Shown piece after piece: positions 26,452 through 35,731 of a DNA stretch of 64,000 nucleotides. The stretch covers positions 3,315,501 through 3,379,500 of the forward strand of contig NZ_CP019288.1 in the NCBI RefSeq assembly GCF_009901525.1, read 5' to 3'. The stretch is from Kordia antarctica. GTDB taxonomy: Bacteria; Bacteroidota; Bacteroidia; Flavobacteriales; Flavobacteriaceae. The position numbers and the translations under genes are program-made. The notes under the pieces were generated by a model. That model was not told the DNA's origin, made no database searches, and worked only from the letters and a program-made list of their open reading frames with translations. Each line of letters starts with the position of its first letter. Within the stretch, counting starts at the first letter, position 1.

Positions 26452-27579
26452 TTATTGTAATTTTGACATGTATTTTACGATTTTATCACAAGCAGTTCCA
26501 TCTCCATACGGATTATGTAATTTACTCATGCTGAGATACGCTGATTCGTCTGTTAATAATTTTGTAGCTTCTTCAATAATACGTTCAGTATTTGTTCCTA
26601 CTAATAATACCGTTCCTGCATCTACAGCTTCTGGTCTTTCTGTGGTATCACGCATGACTAATACAGGTTTTCCTAAACTTGGTGCTTCTTCTTGTACGCC
26701 GCCACTATCTGTAATGATTAAGCTAGACTTATCCATTAACCAAACAAAAGCAGGATACGATAACGGTTTTATTAAGTTTACATTGTCAATACCGCCTAAT
26801 AATTCGTACACAGGTTTTTGTACGTTTGGATTTAAGTGTACAGGATAAATAATTTGTGTGTCAGGATGATTGGTTGCAATTTGCTTTAATGCACTGCAAA
26901 TGTTGATGAATCCTTGTCCGTGATTTTCTCTACGATGGCCTGTAACTAAGATTAATCGTTTGGAAGTGTCTAAAACTCCTTTTAAGTCTTCGATTTCTTG
27001 ATCTTGAAATCCTTCCGATTTTACTTTGTTTGCGCTAAAGTGCAACGCGTCAATTACCGTGTTTCCAGTAATTAGTATGTTTTCGTCTGTTACGTTTTCG
27101 TTTAACAGATTTTGCTTTGATGTTTCCGTTGGCGAGAAGTGATAATCACAAATACTTCCAGTAACACATCTGTTGATTTCTTCTGGAAAAGGCGATCTTT
27201 TGTTGAATGTACGCAATCCTGCTTCTACGTGACATACTTTTGCACCAGAGTAAAATGCCGCAATACTTGTTGCCATGGTCGTAGTTGTATCTCCATGAAC
27301 GTATACAAAATCTGGTTTGAATTCCTCCAACACAGGTTTTAGATTCATGATGATATCTGAAGTTAAACCATATAGATTTTGATTCGGCTTCATTAAGTCT
27401 AGATCGTAATCTGGAATTATTTCAAAAAATGAAAGTACCTGATCTAACATTTCTCTGTGTTGCGCCGTAATACAAACTCTTGTTTCAAAAGTGTCTTGAT
27501 GCTTTAAAAATTCCTTTACCAATGGCGCCATTTTGATGGCTTCTGGTCGTGTACCAAATACAATAAGATTTTTTTTCAT
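26452..27579 (-). CDS. wecB: UDP-N-acetylglucosamine 2-epimerase (non-hydrolysing)
   Basis: A 375-residue GT-B-like protein starting MKKNLIVFGTRPEAIKMAPL, the standard WecB opening. Further signatures are VHGDTTTTMATSIAAFYSG, HVEAGLRTFNKRSPFPEEIN, TGHRRENHG and TDSGGVQEEAPSLGKPVLV. It interconverts UDP-GlcNAc and UDP-ManNAc in the cytoplasm and feeds the next gene, wecC. The gap to the upstream dehydrogenase is 30 bases, so it belongs to the same operon. Confidence 0.92.
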   Translation of the reverse strand: MKKNLIVFGTRPEAIKMAPLVKEFLKHQDTFETRVCITAQHREMLDQVLSFFEIIPDYDLDLMKPNQNLYGLTSDIIMNLKPVLEEFKPDFVYVHGDTTTTMATSIAAFYSGAKVCHVEAGLRTFNKRSPFPEEINRCVTGSICDYHFSPTETSKQNLLNENVTDENILITGNTVIDALHFSANKVKSEGFQDQEIEDLKGVLDTSKRLILVTGHRRENHGQGFINICSALKQIATNHPDTQIIYPVHLNPNVQKPVYELLGGIDNVNLIKPLSYPAFVWLMDKSSLIITDSGGVQEEAPSLGKPVLVMRDTTERPEAVDAGTVLLVGTNTERIIEEATKLLTDESAYLSMSKLHNPYGDGTACDKIVKYMSKLQ

Positions 27580-27609
27580 TGATTCTTTACTATTTTATCG
27601 TTCTTACGG

Positions 27610-28869
27610 CTATAATCTTTCTGTTACAATTGATTTTGGGAGGAAATTTTTCGCGTCAAAAATAATACATCCATCTTTAAAAAAGGGCGTTACATCAATT
27701 TTATTGAAACTTTTATGCGCAACTGCCAAAATAATCGCTCTAGTGTCTTTTGAAATCGATGAAACTAGCTCAATATTGTATTCCTTTTTTACTTCGGAAG
27801 CATTTACGTTATCGTCAAATACCTCAACCTCAATTCCATATTCGTTGAGTTCATGCACAATGTCAATCACTCGTGTATTTCTAATGTCAGGACAATTCTC
27901 CTTAAAAGTGATTCCTAAAATGGTCACTTTTGCACCTTTGATTAGTTTTTCTTGTTTTATCATGAGTTTTACAACGCGTTCTGCGATATATTTCCCCATG
28001 TTATCATTTATTGTTCTTCCTGCCAAAATTACTTGCGGAATGTAGCCTACACTTTTTGCTTTGTACGTTAGGTAATACGGATCGACGCCAATGCAATGTC
28101 CGCCAACCAAACCTGGCGTAAATGGTAAAAAATTCCATTTTGTGCCTGCGGCTTCTAATACTTCATGCGTATCAATACCTAGTTTGCCAAATATTAATGC
28201 CAATTCGTTTACAAACGCAATGTTGATATCGCGCTGAGAATTTTCAATCACTTTTGCGGCTTCTGCTACTTTTATGGACGACGCTTTAAACGTTCCGACA
28301 GTAACAATACTTTTGTATAATTTGTCAATAGTTTCTGCAATTTCAGGCGTACTTCCCGAAGTGACTTTGACAATGTTGTTGACTCTGTGTTTTTTGTCGC
28401 CTGGGTTTATTCTTTCAGGAGAATATCCACAATAAAAATCTATATTAAATTTTAATTGACTTTTTTCTTCCAGAATTGGTACACAAACTTCTTCTGTACA
28501 ACCTGGAAAAACGGTAGATTCATAGATTACAATGTCATCTTTTTTCAATACCGAACCGACTAAACGTGAAGCTGATTCTAGCGGGTTTAAATCTGGGAAT
28601 TTTTGCGCTGTAATTGGTGTTGGAACCGTGATAATATATACGTTCGCTTTCGCGATTTCTTCCGCTTCGTTCGTATACTGCAAACTTGAAGCTTCTTGCA
28701 ATTCTTCCGAAGTTACTTCAAGTGTGTGATCTTTTCCTTGCTGTAATTCTTGAATTCTGTTTTTATTGATGTCAAATCCAATGACTTGAAACCCTTTTTT
28801 ACTGAATTCAACAGCCAAAGGCAATCCAACATATCCTAAACCTATTATGGAGATTACCTTATTTTTCAT
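27610..28869 (-). CDS. Nucleotide-sugar dehydrogenase (UDP-HexNAc 6-dehydrogenase, TviB/WbpO-like)
   Basis: A 419-residue UDP-sugar dehydrogenase. The N-terminus is ISIIGLGYVGLPLAVEFSKK, the middle has YCGYSPERINPGDKKH, and the active-site segment is PGLVGGHCIGVDPYYLTYKA. The SPERINPGD motif and 'VGGHCIGVDPYYLT' are characteristic of the Vi-antigen/WbpO group, which makes UDP-GalNAcA or UDP-GlcNAcA. It overlaps the upstream 4-epimerase by 11 bases, the classic pairing of TviB with TviC or WbpO with WbpP. The exact epimer oxidised is not decided by sequence. Confidence 0.87.
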   Translation of the reverse strand: MKNKVISIIGLGYVGLPLAVEFSKKGFQVIGFDINKNRIQELQQGKDHTLEVTSEELQEASSLQYTNEAEEIAKANVYIITVPTPITAQKFPDLNPLESASRLVGSVLKKDDIVIYESTVFPGCTEEVCVPILEEKSQLKFNIDFYCGYSPERINPGDKKHRVNNIVKVTSGSTPEIAETIDKLYKSIVTVGTFKASSIKVAEAAKVIENSQRDINIAFVNELALIFGKLGIDTHEVLEAAGTKWNFLPFTPGLVGGHCIGVDPYYLTYKAKSVGYIPQVILAGRTINDNMGKYIAERVVKLMIKQEKLIKGAKVTILGITFKENCPDIRNTRVIDIVHELNEYGIEVEVFDDNVNASEVKKEYNIELVSSISKDTRAIILAVAHKSFNKIDVTPFFKDGCIIFDAKNFLPKSIVTERL

Positions 28870-29896
28870 TTGCTACAGCTTGTTTTTTAAAAAAGTCATA
28901 TGTAATTGCCAAACCTTCACGTATTTTATATGTAGGATTGTATTTTAAAAGTGTTTTTGCTTTTGTAATGTCTGCTAATGAATCTCTTACATCGCCAATT
29001 CGGTTTTCTCCATGAGAAGCTTCAACTGTACTTTGCGTAAGTTCTTTGATGTTATTCCACAAATCGTTTACACTGATCCGATCTCCAACTGCAACATTGA
29101 AAACTTCATGCTGATTGATTTCTGCAAATAACGATTTCATATTCGCTTGCACTACATTTTCGACAAAAGTAAAGTCTCTCGTTTGATTTCCATCACCGTT
29201 GATAGTTACTTTTGTATTATGTATTCCTGCATTGAAAAATAACGGAATTACTGCCGCATAAGCGCCTTTTACATTTTGTTTTGGTCCAAAAACGTTGAAA
29301 TAACGCAATCCGACGGAATGAAAATTGAAGTGTTTTGAGATATTGTCAGCGTATAATTCGTTTACATATTTTGTAATTGCGTACGGAGATAATGGATTTC
29401 CGATAATTTCTTCTTGTTTTGGCAATGCTTTACTATCGCCATACGTACTTGAAGAAGCTGCATAAACCATTCGTTTAACGCCTGCATCACGTGAAGCTAT
29501 TAATATGTTTAGAAAACCAGAAATGTTTACTGCATTTGTAGAAATTGGATCGTCAAATGATCGTGGAACAGAACCCAATGCCGCTTGGTGCAATACGTAG
29601 TCTATTCCGTTTACTGCTTTTTTGCAGGTTTCTACGTCTCTAATATCGCCAAGAATGAATTCGAAATTTGGGTTTGATTCAAATTCCGCTAAGTTGTGTT
29701 TAAAACCTGTTGCCAAATTGTCTAATACACGTACTTTTTTAGCCTTGTGTTTTAGCAAATATTCAACTAAATTAGAACCAATAAATCCTGCGCCTCCAGT
29801 GATTAGGAAACTGTGCTGTTCTAATTGCTCTTGATGATATGCTTTTTGGTACATGTTGCTATTATTGGCTGCAAAACTAGCCATAAATTTTAACAC
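28859..29896 (-). CDS. UDP-N-acetylglucosamine 4-epimerase-like SDR enzyme (TviC/WbpP-like)
   Basis: A 345-residue extended SDR protein. The NAD loop is ITGGAGFIGSNLVEYLL, the active-site Ser/Tyr/Lys are in AASSSTYGDS and SPYAITKYVNEL, and GLRYFNVFGPKQ and the VFNVAVG end region fit the WbpP/TviC group. It interconverts UDP-GlcNAc and UDP-GalNAc for the dehydrogenase that it overlaps by 11 bases. Family members usually begin close to the QHSFLITGG stretch, so the ATG at 29854 (MYQKAYHQEQ) is an equally possible start. It is the promoter-proximal gene of the 19440-29896 operon. Confidence 0.87.
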   Translation of the reverse strand: MLKFMASFAANNSNMYQKAYHQEQLEQHSFLITGGAGFIGSNLVEYLLKHKAKKVRVLDNLATGFKHNLAEFESNPNFEFILGDIRDVETCKKAVNGIDYVLHQAALGSVPRSFDDPISTNAVNISGFLNILIASRDAGVKRMVYAASSSTYGDSKALPKQEEIIGNPLSPYAITKYVNELYADNISKHFNFHSVGLRYFNVFGPKQNVKGAYAAVIPLFFNAGIHNTKVTINGDGNQTRDFTFVENVVQANMKSLFAEINQHEVFNVAVGDRISVNDLWNNIKELTQSTVEASHGENRIGDVRDSLADITKAKTLLKYNPTYKIREGLAITYDFFKKQAVANEK

Positions 29897-29963
29897 TAGG
29901 AAATAAATGAGTTTTATGGGGAAATACCCTTTTATTCAAGGGTAAAATCACCCTTTTTATTTA

Positions 29964-30254
29964 ACGTGAGTTCGACATAAGTTTACTTAAGTAAAATTTT
30001 GAACATATTTTCATAATAAGTGCTAAGTATTTGATTTTTATTTTTTTATTTTCGTTTTCTTTGTGCGCACAAAGAAAAGAAACAAAAGAAAGTGCGCTTT
30101 TCCAGAGGTATTTTTAGTTTTTCTTTTTGGGAAAAACTAAAACCGCATGAATTTTTCTAAATTTTCTCCAAGGATTCGAAAATTCTTAACGAAAAATTCC
30201 TGCTATACTGCGGAAAAGACAAATAAATACTCTGAATTTTATATCGAACTCAGG
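29964..30254. mobile_element. MITE-like dispersed element, copy 1 (full length)
   Basis: A 291-base non-coding element. The ends are inverted repeats: TGAGTTCGACATAA inward from the left and TGAGTTCGATATAA inward from the right. The 7 bases TTATTTA are present on both sides (29957-29963 and 30255-30261), consistent with a target-site duplication. The right one overlaps the cysQ stop codon. Inside are a perfect 22-base palindrome (arms TTTCTTTGTGC/GCACAAAGAAA) and an AGTTTTTC/GGAAAAACT stem. About 90% identical to the copy at 42383-42674. No open frame of note. The rest of the 29897-30258 gap holds an A/T-rich leader with a small AAGGGTG/ACCCTT stem. Confidence 0.75.
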
Positions 30255-30258
30255 TTAT

Positions 30259-31056
30259 TTATGTTACTTTTCGAACAATAAACCACGGATTTAGTAGATT
30301 TTCCTTGTTGTATTTTAGCGGTTTCTGGGTTTCTAATGAATAGACCTCTACTCCGACAGCATTGCAAATGGCGTGTCCTGCCGCAGTGTCCCATTCCATT
30401 GTTGGAGCGTACCGCGGATAATACGAAGCTTTTCCTTCCGCCACCAAACAGAATTTTAAGGAACTTCCTGCTTTGATGAGTTCAACTTGTTTTTGTTCGC
30501 CTTCATGTTTTGCAATTAAGTCGAGTACTTGCTGGTTTGTGTATGAGCGACTTGACGTAATTGTAACAACATCACTTTCAGAAGCTGGAACTATTTCAAC
30601 TGCATTTTCCAACATGTCAGTTGAAATGTTGTGTTCGGCTAACTCTATTTTAAACGCTTTTTGTTCCGAGACAACTGCATAATACAACGTTTTTTGTGCA
30701 GGAATATAGATAACGCCTAAGATTGGCTTTCCGTTTTCAATTAATGCAATGTTTACAGTAAATTCGCCATTTCGTTTTATGAATTCTTTGGTTCCGTCTA
30801 ACGGATCTACAATCCAACATTGATTCCAGTTCTTCCGAATTTCGTAGGTTGCATGTTCGCCTTCTTCACTTAACACAGGAATATTAGTGCTTTCCAACGC
30901 TTCTTCAATAAACGCATTTGCTTTTTTATCTGCAATAGTTACAGGAGAATTATCAGCTTTCGTTTCTACTTCCACGATTTGATTTTCATAGATGTCCATG
31001 ATAATTTTGCCTGCGTTTATGGAAGCTTTTATTGCTTTTTGTAGATGTGATTGCAT
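30259..31056 (-). CDS. cysQ: 3'(2'),5'-bisphosphate nucleotidase
   Basis: A 265-residue inositol-monophosphatase superfamily protein. Metal-binding motifs are visible: EEGE near 64, WIVDPLDGTKEFI (81-93), and the late WDTAAGHAIC. KADNSPVTIADK near 33 is the CysQ form of the N-terminal motif. The enzyme removes the 3'-phosphate from adenosine 3',5'-bisphosphate left by sulfate assimilation or sulfotransfer, in the cytoplasm or at the membrane. Its stop codon overlaps the flank of the MITE-like element. The fic gene ends 59 bases upstream, so they may share a transcript. Confidence 0.9.
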   Translation of the reverse strand: MQSHLQKAIKASINAGKIIMDIYENQIVEVETKADNSPVTIADKKANAFIEEALESTNIPVLSEEGEHATYEIRKNWNQCWIVDPLDGTKEFIKRNGEFTVNIALIENGKPILGVIYIPAQKTLYYAVVSEQKAFKIELAEHNISTDMLENAVEIVPASESDVVTITSSRSYTNQQVLDLIAKHEGEQKQVELIKAGSSLKFCLVAEGKASYYPRYAPTMEWDTAAGHAICNAVGVEVYSLETQKPLKYNKENLLNPWFIVRKVT

Positions 31057-31115
31057 TAATTTAGAATTGGTTTTAGTACTGTTTTGAACTTTGGTATTCT
31101 TGATAGTTAAAGTAA

Positions 31116-32189
31116 TTACTTTTCCAAGGTTAATATTTTAATCAATTTTATATTAACATAGTAATTTCCAGTTCCTAATTTTTCTTTTTTCAGTATATTA
31201 TCTTTTGCTAATAGATTAAGATATTTAGCAGCAGTAATTCTTGAAACACCTAAATCCTTTTCTATAAATTCGATTTTGGTATACGGATGCTTAAATAAGT
31301 TATTTAATAAATCTTGGCTATAAAATTTATAATTATTTCTCAACAGGTTTTTATACTCAAAAATTAGCGCTTTAATTTTTGAAATTAATATAATAGTCTC
31401 TTTTGAAATTTGTTCAACACTGTCAAGTATATATAGTATCCACTTTTCCCAATTATCGGTTTCTCTAACTTCTTGTAAAAGTTTATAATATTCTATTTTA
31501 TGCTCAATAATATAGCGACTCAAATATAAAACAGGCAGATTTAGTAAATCATTCATTACTAAATATAATACATTAATAATTCGTCCTGTTCTTCCATTTC
31601 CGTCATAAAAAGGATGAATACTTTCAAATTGATAATGAATGATAGCCATTTTTACTAAATCGTCGAAATCTGACATCGTAGCATCATTTATATATTGCTC
31701 AAGGTTTGTCATTAAATCCACAATAGTATCATAATCTTGTGGTGGTGTATAAACAGTTTCTCCCGTAGTTGCGTTCTTTAAGGCAGTTCCTGGCACTTTT
31801 CTAAATCCAGCATTATTTTTTTCTAATTCCGATTGAATTGAGATGATATTGTTTTTGGTCAATATTTTTTGCTTTGTTATTAATTCGAACCCTTTTTTTA
31901 GTGCAGAAATATAGTTTTGAACTTCTTTGGCATTTAATGATTTAAAACCATCAAGGTTTAGTTCGGCTTTGTATATGTCATCGTGCGTTGTTATTATATT
32001 TTCAATAGCAGAACTGTCTTTAGCTTCTTGAAGACCTAACGTATTAATTAAAATATTTTGATTTGGAATACTTGAAACTACACCTTTCAATTCGGCTAAA
32101 GCTCTATGCGCAGAAGTTAGTTTTTTAAGAACTTTCTTCGTTTCAATATCTTTTGATAGTGGTAATTTTCCAAGTTTAAAATCGATCAT
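31116..32189 (-). CDS. Fic-domain protein with N-terminal inhibitory motif and C-terminal winged helix
   Basis: A 357-residue protein. The Fic active site is HPFYDGNGRTGR (192-203), the complete HPFx(D/E)GNGRxxR form, with catalytic His192. An inhibitory motif of the (S/T)xxxE(G/N) type is present as SSAIEN (59-64), so this is a class II Fic with its brake in the same chain. The C-terminal 80 residues include KIEFIEKDLGVSRITAAKYL, a winged-helix DNA-binding segment. Active Fic proteins transfer AMP from ATP to target proteins. Palindromes around the promoter (32188-32263) suggest that its winged helix controls its own gene. The target is unknown. Confidence 0.88.
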   Translation of the reverse strand: MIDFKLGKLPLSKDIETKKVLKKLTSAHRALAELKGVVSSIPNQNILINTLGLQEAKDSSAIENIITTHDDIYKAELNLDGFKSLNAKEVQNYISALKKGFELITKQKILTKNNIISIQSELEKNNAGFRKVPGTALKNATTGETVYTPPQDYDTIVDLMTNLEQYINDATMSDFDDLVKMAIIHYQFESIHPFYDGNGRTGRIINVLYLVMNDLLNLPVLYLSRYIIEHKIEYYKLLQEVRETDNWEKWILYILDSVEQISKETIILISKIKALIFEYKNLLRNNYKFYSQDLLNNLFKHPYTKIEFIEKDLGVSRITAAKYLNLLAKDNILKKEKLGTGNYYVNIKLIKILTLEK

Positions 32190-32263
32190 AATGATAAGAA
32201 AATCTATTTTTCTTTACAAAGATAGTTTATTATGATAAGAAAATGCGTTTTTCTTATCATAAT
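32188..32263 (-). promoter_or_regulatory. Fic promoter with two operator sites
   Basis: A perfect inverted repeat with 15-base arms, ATTATGATAAGAAAA (32229-32243) and its complement (32249-32263), is separated by 5 bases. A second site, ATAATGATAAGAAAA (32188-32202), 14 of 15 identical to the first arm and followed by a weak partner arm, overlaps the start codon. A -7 box, TATCTTTG on the minus strand (32217-32224), lies between them. The two sites are 41 bases apart, about four helical turns. This fits repression by a DNA-binding protein, most likely the Fic protein's own winged helix. Confidence 0.7.
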
Positions 32264-32393
32264 GAATGCTTAAGATAAGATTTTTGGATATTTTATACAG
32301 TATTGATTTTCTCTGGTGTGGTGTTTTTAGTTAGCGGTTTCGTGTATGATTTCGTTGCGTATCTAAGCAAATAATTAGACACGGTGGTATTTA

Positions 32394-33131
32394 TTAATAT
32401 TTATATGCTGCAACTTTTAACCAAATTGCATCCAATTCCTTTTTTGTTTTAATATTGAATTTTTTCATTATTAAAGGATGATATTCTTCTTCTTGCAAAT
32501 CTATATATTTTTCGTTCATCATTTCATTATAAATATCTAATTCTCGTTTTGTTGGTAAGTCCGTTTTTTTGATATTCCCTACTTTGTCTTTTATGTCAAT
32601 GTCGAATTTATAAGAATCTCGATTATTGTTTTTTGCAATTTTTGATGTCACATTTCCAGTTTTTCCATTCGGTCCCCAAAATAGTTTTCCAAAGGTGTAA
32701 ATTCCGCCACTATTTGTTAAATCCTTTTTGTCGTCATAAGCGAAAATCATAATTTCATCGATGTCCTTATTCTCTTTGATTTTTTCGCTCGTGATGTATT
32801 TCATTGTGTTTAATAAACTCTCTTTGCTAATGTCAAATGGGACAACAATTCCCAAAGTAAGTCTTTTAAATTCAGGTAATTCTTTAAGTTCCTGAGTGGT
32901 ATAGTCAGATAGTATTTTGTCTAATGCTTTTGATTTTACTAATTCTGAATGTTCAATAGTAAATTTCGCAACTTTTGTTGAGTCAAAATCTATTTTATAT
33001 GGCAGCTCGTCTTGGTTTACGTTTTCTTGAGTTTTCAATTTCGGCGAAGTTTCTAATTCGGTATTAGCTTTTTTGGTTTCGTTGCATCCGAATATGCACA
33101 AAGCAAATAAAATTCCTAATATTTTTTTCAT
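32394..33131 (-). CDS. Lipoprotein of unknown function
   Basis: A 245-residue protein with a lipoprotein signal MKKILGILFALCIFGC (lipidated Cys16) and a polar linker. The rest is mostly charged and soluble, with IMIFAYDDKKDLTNSG and AKFTIEHSELVK segments, and no known domain recognised. It stands alone between the fic promoter region and rfbD, on the same strand as both. An envelope location is likely; the role is not known. Confidence 0.6.
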   Translation of the reverse strand: MKKILGILFALCIFGCNETKKANTELETSPKLKTQENVNQDELPYKIDFDSTKVAKFTIEHSELVKSKALDKILSDYTTQELKELPEFKRLTLGIVVPFDISKESLLNTMKYITSEKIKENKDIDEIMIFAYDDKKDLTNSGGIYTFGKLFWGPNGKTGNVTSKIAKNNNRDSYKFDIDIKDKVGNIKKTDLPTKRELDIYNEMMNEKYIDLQEEEYHPLIMKKFNIKTKKELDAIWLKVAAYKY

Positions 33132-33279
33132 TTCTAATTTTCTTGGTTAGTTCTGATATTTGTTATAATTACCCACAACATTCATATAATTAATACATGT
33201 TCATTGCACAATATCTGTCTTTCACAAATCTAAAGAATTTTTAGCAACTTAAAAAAAAGCTACTACACACAAGCTTAAA

Positions 33280-34131
33280 CTATAACTCATCCATCAACTT
33301 CCGCAAACTATCCTGCCAAGAAATTGTTTCAATTATGTTGCGAACTTTGGTTTTGTCTAAGACGCTATTTTTTGGGCGTGCGGCTTTAGTTTTGTAACTC
33401 GCTACAGATTGTAACGTAGGTTTTTCGGCGGAAGCCAAGTTTAAATTTTTAATAATTTCTTTGGTAAAATCGTACCAAGTTGCTTCGCCATCATTGCTAA
33501 AGTGATAAATTCCGTAGTCTGTATTTTCTGTATTGATGATTTTCAGAATCAATTCCGCTAAATCATTTGCGTTTGTCGGCGTTCCTGTTTGCTCCGTTGT
33601 AATGGTTAGGTTTGCCTTTTCTTTTGCTTTTTGTACAATGGTTTTGTAGAAATTCTTCCCAAATTCAGCATATAACCAAGACGTACGAATGATGAAATAC
33701 TGCTGTAATACTTCTTGAATGTTTTGTTCGCCTTTTAACTTAGACGCGCCATAAACGCTGATAGGATTTGTCGTATCAGTTTCTACGTATGGAGCCGTTT
33801 TTGTTCCGTCAAATACATAATCTGTAGAAATATGTAGTAATGTTGTGTTGTTTTCAGCGCAAGCTTTCGCCAGATTTTTAACAGCTTCCGCATTTACTAG
33901 ATATGCTTTTTCTTCTTCGCTTTCTGCCAGTTCCACATTTGTGTACGCAGCACAATTTACACAATAATCAAAAGTATTTTTAGAAAAGTAATCGTTAACA
34001 GTTTTTGTGTCTGTAATGTCTAATTCGCTTGACGATTTGAAGTGAAACTTAATCTCTTTATGCTGTTGTTGTATTTTTTGAATACATTGTCCTAATTGAC
34101 CATTTGCGCCAGTTACTAAAACCGTTTTCAT
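33280..34131 (-). CDS. rfbD: dTDP-4-dehydrorhamnose reductase
   Basis: A 283-residue SDR-type enzyme. It starts MKTVLVTGANGQLGQCI (nucleotide-binding GANGQLG), has the catalytic region STDYVFDGTKTAPYVETD and YGASKLKGE, and ends with the substrate region RPKNSVLDKTK. It reduces dTDP-4-dehydro-L-rhamnose to dTDP-L-rhamnose with NADPH. It is the last gene of the rfbB-A-C-D run, in the cytoplasmic supply of rhamnose for surface glycans. Confidence 0.92.
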   Translation of the reverse strand: MKTVLVTGANGQLGQCIQKIQQQHKEIKFHFKSSSELDITDTKTVNDYFSKNTFDYCVNCAAYTNVELAESEEEKAYLVNAEAVKNLAKACAENNTTLLHISTDYVFDGTKTAPYVETDTTNPISVYGASKLKGEQNIQEVLQQYFIIRTSWLYAEFGKNFYKTIVQKAKEKANLTITTEQTGTPTNANDLAELILKIINTENTDYGIYHFSNDGEATWYDFTKEIIKNLNLASAEKPTLQSVASYKTKAARPKNSVLDKTKVRNIIETISWQDSLRKLMDEL

Positions 34132-34220
34132 GTGTGTTTATATTATTTGTTTTTTTATTGGTCACATGTTGTTCGCTATTAATCATTCCCTTGGATGATA
34201 ATCTTTTTAACATGCTCGTT

Positions 34221-34754
34221 TCATAGCGATAATGATTTCAGTGTTGGTAATGCTTTGTCTTTCTCAGAGAGTAGTATTTCGTCTTCGGGCAGCATCCAAT
34301 CAATAGCAATTTCAGGATCGTTATACATAATTCCCGATTCAGCTTCTTTGTTGTAAAGATTGTCACATTTGTATGCGAAAATGGTATCGTCTTTCAAGAC
34401 GATAAAACCATGTGCAAATCCTCTTGGTACAAATAATTGCTTGTTGTTTTGATTGTTTAAGACTACTGAAAAGTGTTGTAAAAATGTTTTAGATTTTGGT
34501 CTTATATCAACGGCAATGTCTAATACTTCTCCTCGAATGACACGTACTAATTTTGCTTGCGCATGTTTCCCTGTTTGAAAGTGTAATCCGCGCAAAACAC
34601 CTTTTTGTGACGTAGATTGATTGTCTTGTACAAAGTGTACATCTGCTGGAAAGTTTTTTTCGTTATATGTTTCCATAAAGCTGCCTCTAGCATCTCCAAA
34701 TATTTGAGGTTCTATGATAAAACAGCCTGCTAATGGTGTGTGAGTAATGTTCAA
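34221..34754 (-). CDS. rfbC: dTDP-4-dehydrorhamnose 3,5-epimerase
   Basis: A 177-residue cupin-type protein. Diagnostic stretches are GDARGSFMETYNEK, FVQDNQSTSQKGVLRGLHFQ with the catalytic His, and FVPRGFAHGFIVL. It converts dTDP-4-dehydro-6-deoxy-D-glucose to dTDP-4-dehydro-L-rhamnose. It lies 9 bases after rfbA, so the two are co-transcribed, and rfbD follows 89 bases on. Confidence 0.93.
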   Translation of the reverse strand: MNITHTPLAGCFIIEPQIFGDARGSFMETYNEKNFPADVHFVQDNQSTSQKGVLRGLHFQTGKHAQAKLVRVIRGEVLDIAVDIRPKSKTFLQHFSVVLNNQNNKQLFVPRGFAHGFIVLKDDTIFAYKCDNLYNKEAESGIMYNDPEIAIDWMLPEDEILLSEKDKALPTLKSLSL

Positions 34755-34763
34755 GACTAAAGT

Positions 34764-35621
34764 TTAGTGTATTTCTAATAGATGTTTTCCATAACCACTT
34801 TTCAATAATGGTTGTGCCAATTCATCTAATTGTTTTTTGGTAATGAATCCCATTCGATATGCAGCTTCTTCAATAGCGCCAATTTTGAGTCCTTGACGTT
34901 CTTCAATGACTTGTACAAATTGTGAAGCTTGCATTAATGAATTAAATGTTCCTGTGTCTAACCAAGCCGTTCCTCTGTCAAGAATGCTAACACTTAGTTT
35001 TCCTTTTTCAAGATATACGCGGTTTACGTCTGTAATTTCGAGTTCGCCACGTTTGCTAGGTTTGATATTTTTGGCAATTTCTACCACTTCATTGTCATAG
35101 AAATAGATTCCTGGAACCGCATAGTTCGATTTTGGTGTTGCAGGTTTTTCTTCAATAGATATTGCATTTCCGTCTGCATCAAATTCCACAACTCCATAGC
35201 GTTCCGGATCGTGTACGTGATACGCGTAAATGATTCCACCTTGAGGATCATTGTTTGCTTGCAGTAATGTCGCCAAGCCAGATCCATAAAATATATTATC
35301 TCCTAAAATCAACGCAACTTTGTCATCGCCAATAAATGGTGCGCCAATTATAAAAGCTTCTGCCAATCCGTTTGGATTTTCTTGTACTTCATAGTGAAAT
35401 TCGCACCCAAGTTTTTTTCCGTCGCCCAATAGTTTTTGGAATAATGGTAAATCTTGTGGCGTAGATATGATGAGTATTTCACGAATTCCAGCACTGATAA
35501 GTGTAGAAACTGGATAGTAAATCATCGGTTTGTCATATACAGGCATCAATTGCTTACTTACGGCTAACGTAAGTGGATGCAATCTTGTTCCTGAACCGCC
35601 TGCTAATACTATTCCTTTCAT
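34764..35621 (-). CDS. rfbA: Glucose-1-phosphate thymidylyltransferase
   Basis: A 285-residue nucleotidyltransferase beginning [20 protein letters not shown], the full GGxGTRLxPLT signature. It also has [30 protein letters not shown], the substrate region [18 protein letters not shown], and [14 protein letters not shown]. It joins glucose-1-phosphate and dTTP to make dTDP-glucose, the first step of dTDP-rhamnose synthesis. The gap to rfbB is 110 bases and to rfbC 9 bases. Confidence 0.94.
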   Translation of the reverse strand: MKGIVLAGGSGTRLHPLTLAVSKQLMPVYDKPMIYYPVSTLISAGIREILIISTPQDLPLFQKLLGDGKKLGCEFHYEVQENPNGLAEAFIIGAPFIGDDKVALILGDNIFYGSGLATLLQANNDPQGGIIYAYHVHDPERYGVVEFDADGNAISIEEKPATPKSNYAVPGIYFYDNEVVEIAKNIKPSKRGELEITDVNRVYLEKGKLSVSILDRGTAWLDTGTFNSLMQASQFVQVIEERQGLKIGAIEEAAYRMGFITKKQLDELAQPLLKSGYGKHLLEIH

Positions 35622-35731
35622 CTGTTGATTTCTATTTTATTAATTAGGTCAAATGGAATTCGCAAATAAACAATCCGTTATTGTAACAACTCAGGGTTTA
35701 TGCTCATTTCATTTGTTTATTTTTATTTGAA

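Noticed and set aside
29897-29963. TACCCTTG box as the promoter of the 19440-29896 operon
   Set aside because: It matches TAnnTTTG at only 7 of 8 positions, and the surrounding stem (AAGGGTG/ACCCTT) offers another explanation. It was not listed as a feature.
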